DNA of 64,000 nucleotides, taken from NCBI RefSeq assembly GCF_902806445.1, contig NZ_LR760298.1:496001-560000 (forward strand), read 5' to 3'. The DNA comes from Listeria sp. PSOL-1 (GTDB lineage Bacteria; Bacillota; Bacilli; Lactobacillales; Listeriaceae). A program made the translations under genes and the position numbers. Below the pieces are notes generated by a model. It made no database searches and was not told the DNA's origin. It worked only from the letters and a program-made list of their open reading frames with translations. This document shows, one piece after another, positions 63,320 to 64,000 of this stretch; positions within the stretch are counted from its first letter, which is position 1, and every line of letters starts with the position of its first letter.

Positions 63320-64000
63320 TCATTTTAAGTCTTCAAGTGCTTTATCCAATGTATCAAATTGGAAGTCAAAGTGGTTACTAATCAATTTAGCAGGATAAAC
63401 GCGTTGCCCTTTTGTAATTAAAACCGCTTTTTCACCAAGGGCTATTTTAATCAATTGCTTTGGAATAATCACTTTATAAGGACGATGTAATTTTTTCCCA
63501 AGCTGTTCAGCAAATTTCTTTTGTTGAACTGGATGCGGAGCCGTAAAGTTAATTCCTCCTGAAAGTTCTTTATGATGAATGACAAATTCAGTGGCTCGGA
63601 CGATATCTGCAATGTGGATCCAAGAATACCATTGATTTCCACTACCAAATCGTCCACCAAGGAAGCTTTGAAAAGTTTTTTCAAATAACGGAAAGGCACC
63701 TCCAGTTGTTCCAAGAATTAAACCAAATCTTGCATAAACAACACGTATATCATATTTTTCGAGTTCTTGCGCCGTTTTTTCCCATTCAATCGCTGTGCGT
63801 CCAAGGAAGTGATAATCTTTATTACTCATTTCTGTATCTAAGTAAACAGCGCTTTTTGAAGCAGGATAAATACCGATAGCGCTTGCGTTTATAAATAATT
63901 CAGGTTTTTTATCTAAACGGCGAATCATAGAAATAAGTGCCGAAGTAGCTTCGATGCGGCTACTGACGATAAGTTGTTTACGCGCCCGTCCCCATCTTCC
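63320..64000 (-). CDS. TIGR01777-family epimerase, partial at the window edge
   Basis: The readable part is 226 residues; the N-terminal Rossmann portion lies beyond the right edge. The frame stays open to position 64000 (reading GRWGRARKQLIVSSRIEATSALI), so the internal ATG at 63928 is not the start. INASAIGIYP, LGRTAIEWEKTAQ, RFGLILGTTGGAFP and WIHIADIVRATEFVI are typical of the family (YfcH/SulA-like). Its biochemical role is unknown. Confidence 0.85.
   Translation of the reverse strand, partial: GRWGRARKQLIVSSRIEATSALISMIRRLDKKPELFINASAIGIYPASKSAVYLDTEMSNKDYHFLGRTAIEWEKTAQELEKYDIRVVYARFGLILGTTGGAFPLFEKTFQSFLGGRFGSGNQWYSWIHIADIVRATEFVIHHKELSGGINFTAPHPVQQKKFAEQLGKKLHRPYKVIIPKQLIKIALGEKAVLITKGQRVYPAKLISNHFDFQFDTLDKALEDLK

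Noticed and set aside
1-64000. CRISPR arrays, insertion sequences, integrases and prophage genes
   Set aside because: No regularly spaced repeats, transposase or integrase motifs were seen. Accessory traits are limited to remnants and repeats.

Overview
The window is a chromosomal segment from an AT-rich Gram-positive organism that is almost certainly a Listeria or a very close Listeriaceae relative. The evidence is gene content and order: galU and a tarI-tarJ-tarK-tarD wall teichoic acid (WTA) block running into pncB-nadE-guaA, then a complete VirAB/VirR/VirS-like cluster with its two characteristic passenger genes, gltC/gltB/gltD, a LevR/ManR-type PTS regulator, an MreB paralogue, ampS-fld-map, an RlmCD-type methyltransferase and mprF. 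These are recalled from the L. monocytogenes EGD-e gene order, not searched. No PrfA-type virulence island is present.

Layout. 1-1800: a divergent TetR regulator and short-chain dehydrogenase pair, flanked by inverted copies of a palindromic repeat. 1786-15725: an envelope locus with a DUF6270 protein, a glycosyltransferase with two small EamA/SMR half-flippases, a secreted amidase with six SH3b repeats, galU, a fused GT2/CDP-alditol transferase, an unrecognised 334-residue protein, tarI, tarJ, a TagB/TarK-like transferase and tarD. 15796-20150: NAD salvage (pncB, nadE), a small monooxygenase and guaA. 20160-24300: a gene-poor accessory stretch after guaA, with a candidate type I toxin gene, a frameshifted papain-like secreted protein, small membrane and secreted proteins and a restriction specificity-subunit remnant. 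It also appears to be a synteny junction relative to L. monocytogenes.

24323-39526: an rRNA uracil methyltransferase, aroK, the VirAB/R/S antimicrobial-peptide sensing and detoxification system, then glutamate synthase with its LysR regulator. 39671-46761: an oxidoreductase, a minimal DECD-type RNA helicase, then a sigma-54 activator beside a clear -24/-12 promoter that drives a lone PTS EIIA and a MupG-like cell-wall sugar glycosidase, followed by a MarR regulator. 46762-47990: a sparsely coding interval with a small membrane protein, an orphan promoter with interleaved inverted repeats, and tRNA-Arg(CCT) followed by a large structured terminator. 48042-64000: MreB paralogue, MFS transporter, aminopeptidase, flavodoxin, methionine aminopeptidase, AAC(3)-like protein, YihY, deoxynucleoside kinase, a second RlmCD-type enzyme, a DUF3311/Na+ symporter pair with a leader terminator, a VanZ-like protein with mprF, and a truncated TIGR01777 epimerase at the right edge.

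Much of the window serves the cell envelope: WTA precursors and polymerisation, sugar decoration, an autolysin, VirRS signalling, and MprF lipid lysinylation, which VirR controls in L. monocytogenes. The observations most worth checking are the sigma-54/EIIA/MupG unit, the toxin candidate after guaA, the structured RNA elements around tRNA-Arg, and the repeat-flanked TetR/SDR cassette.
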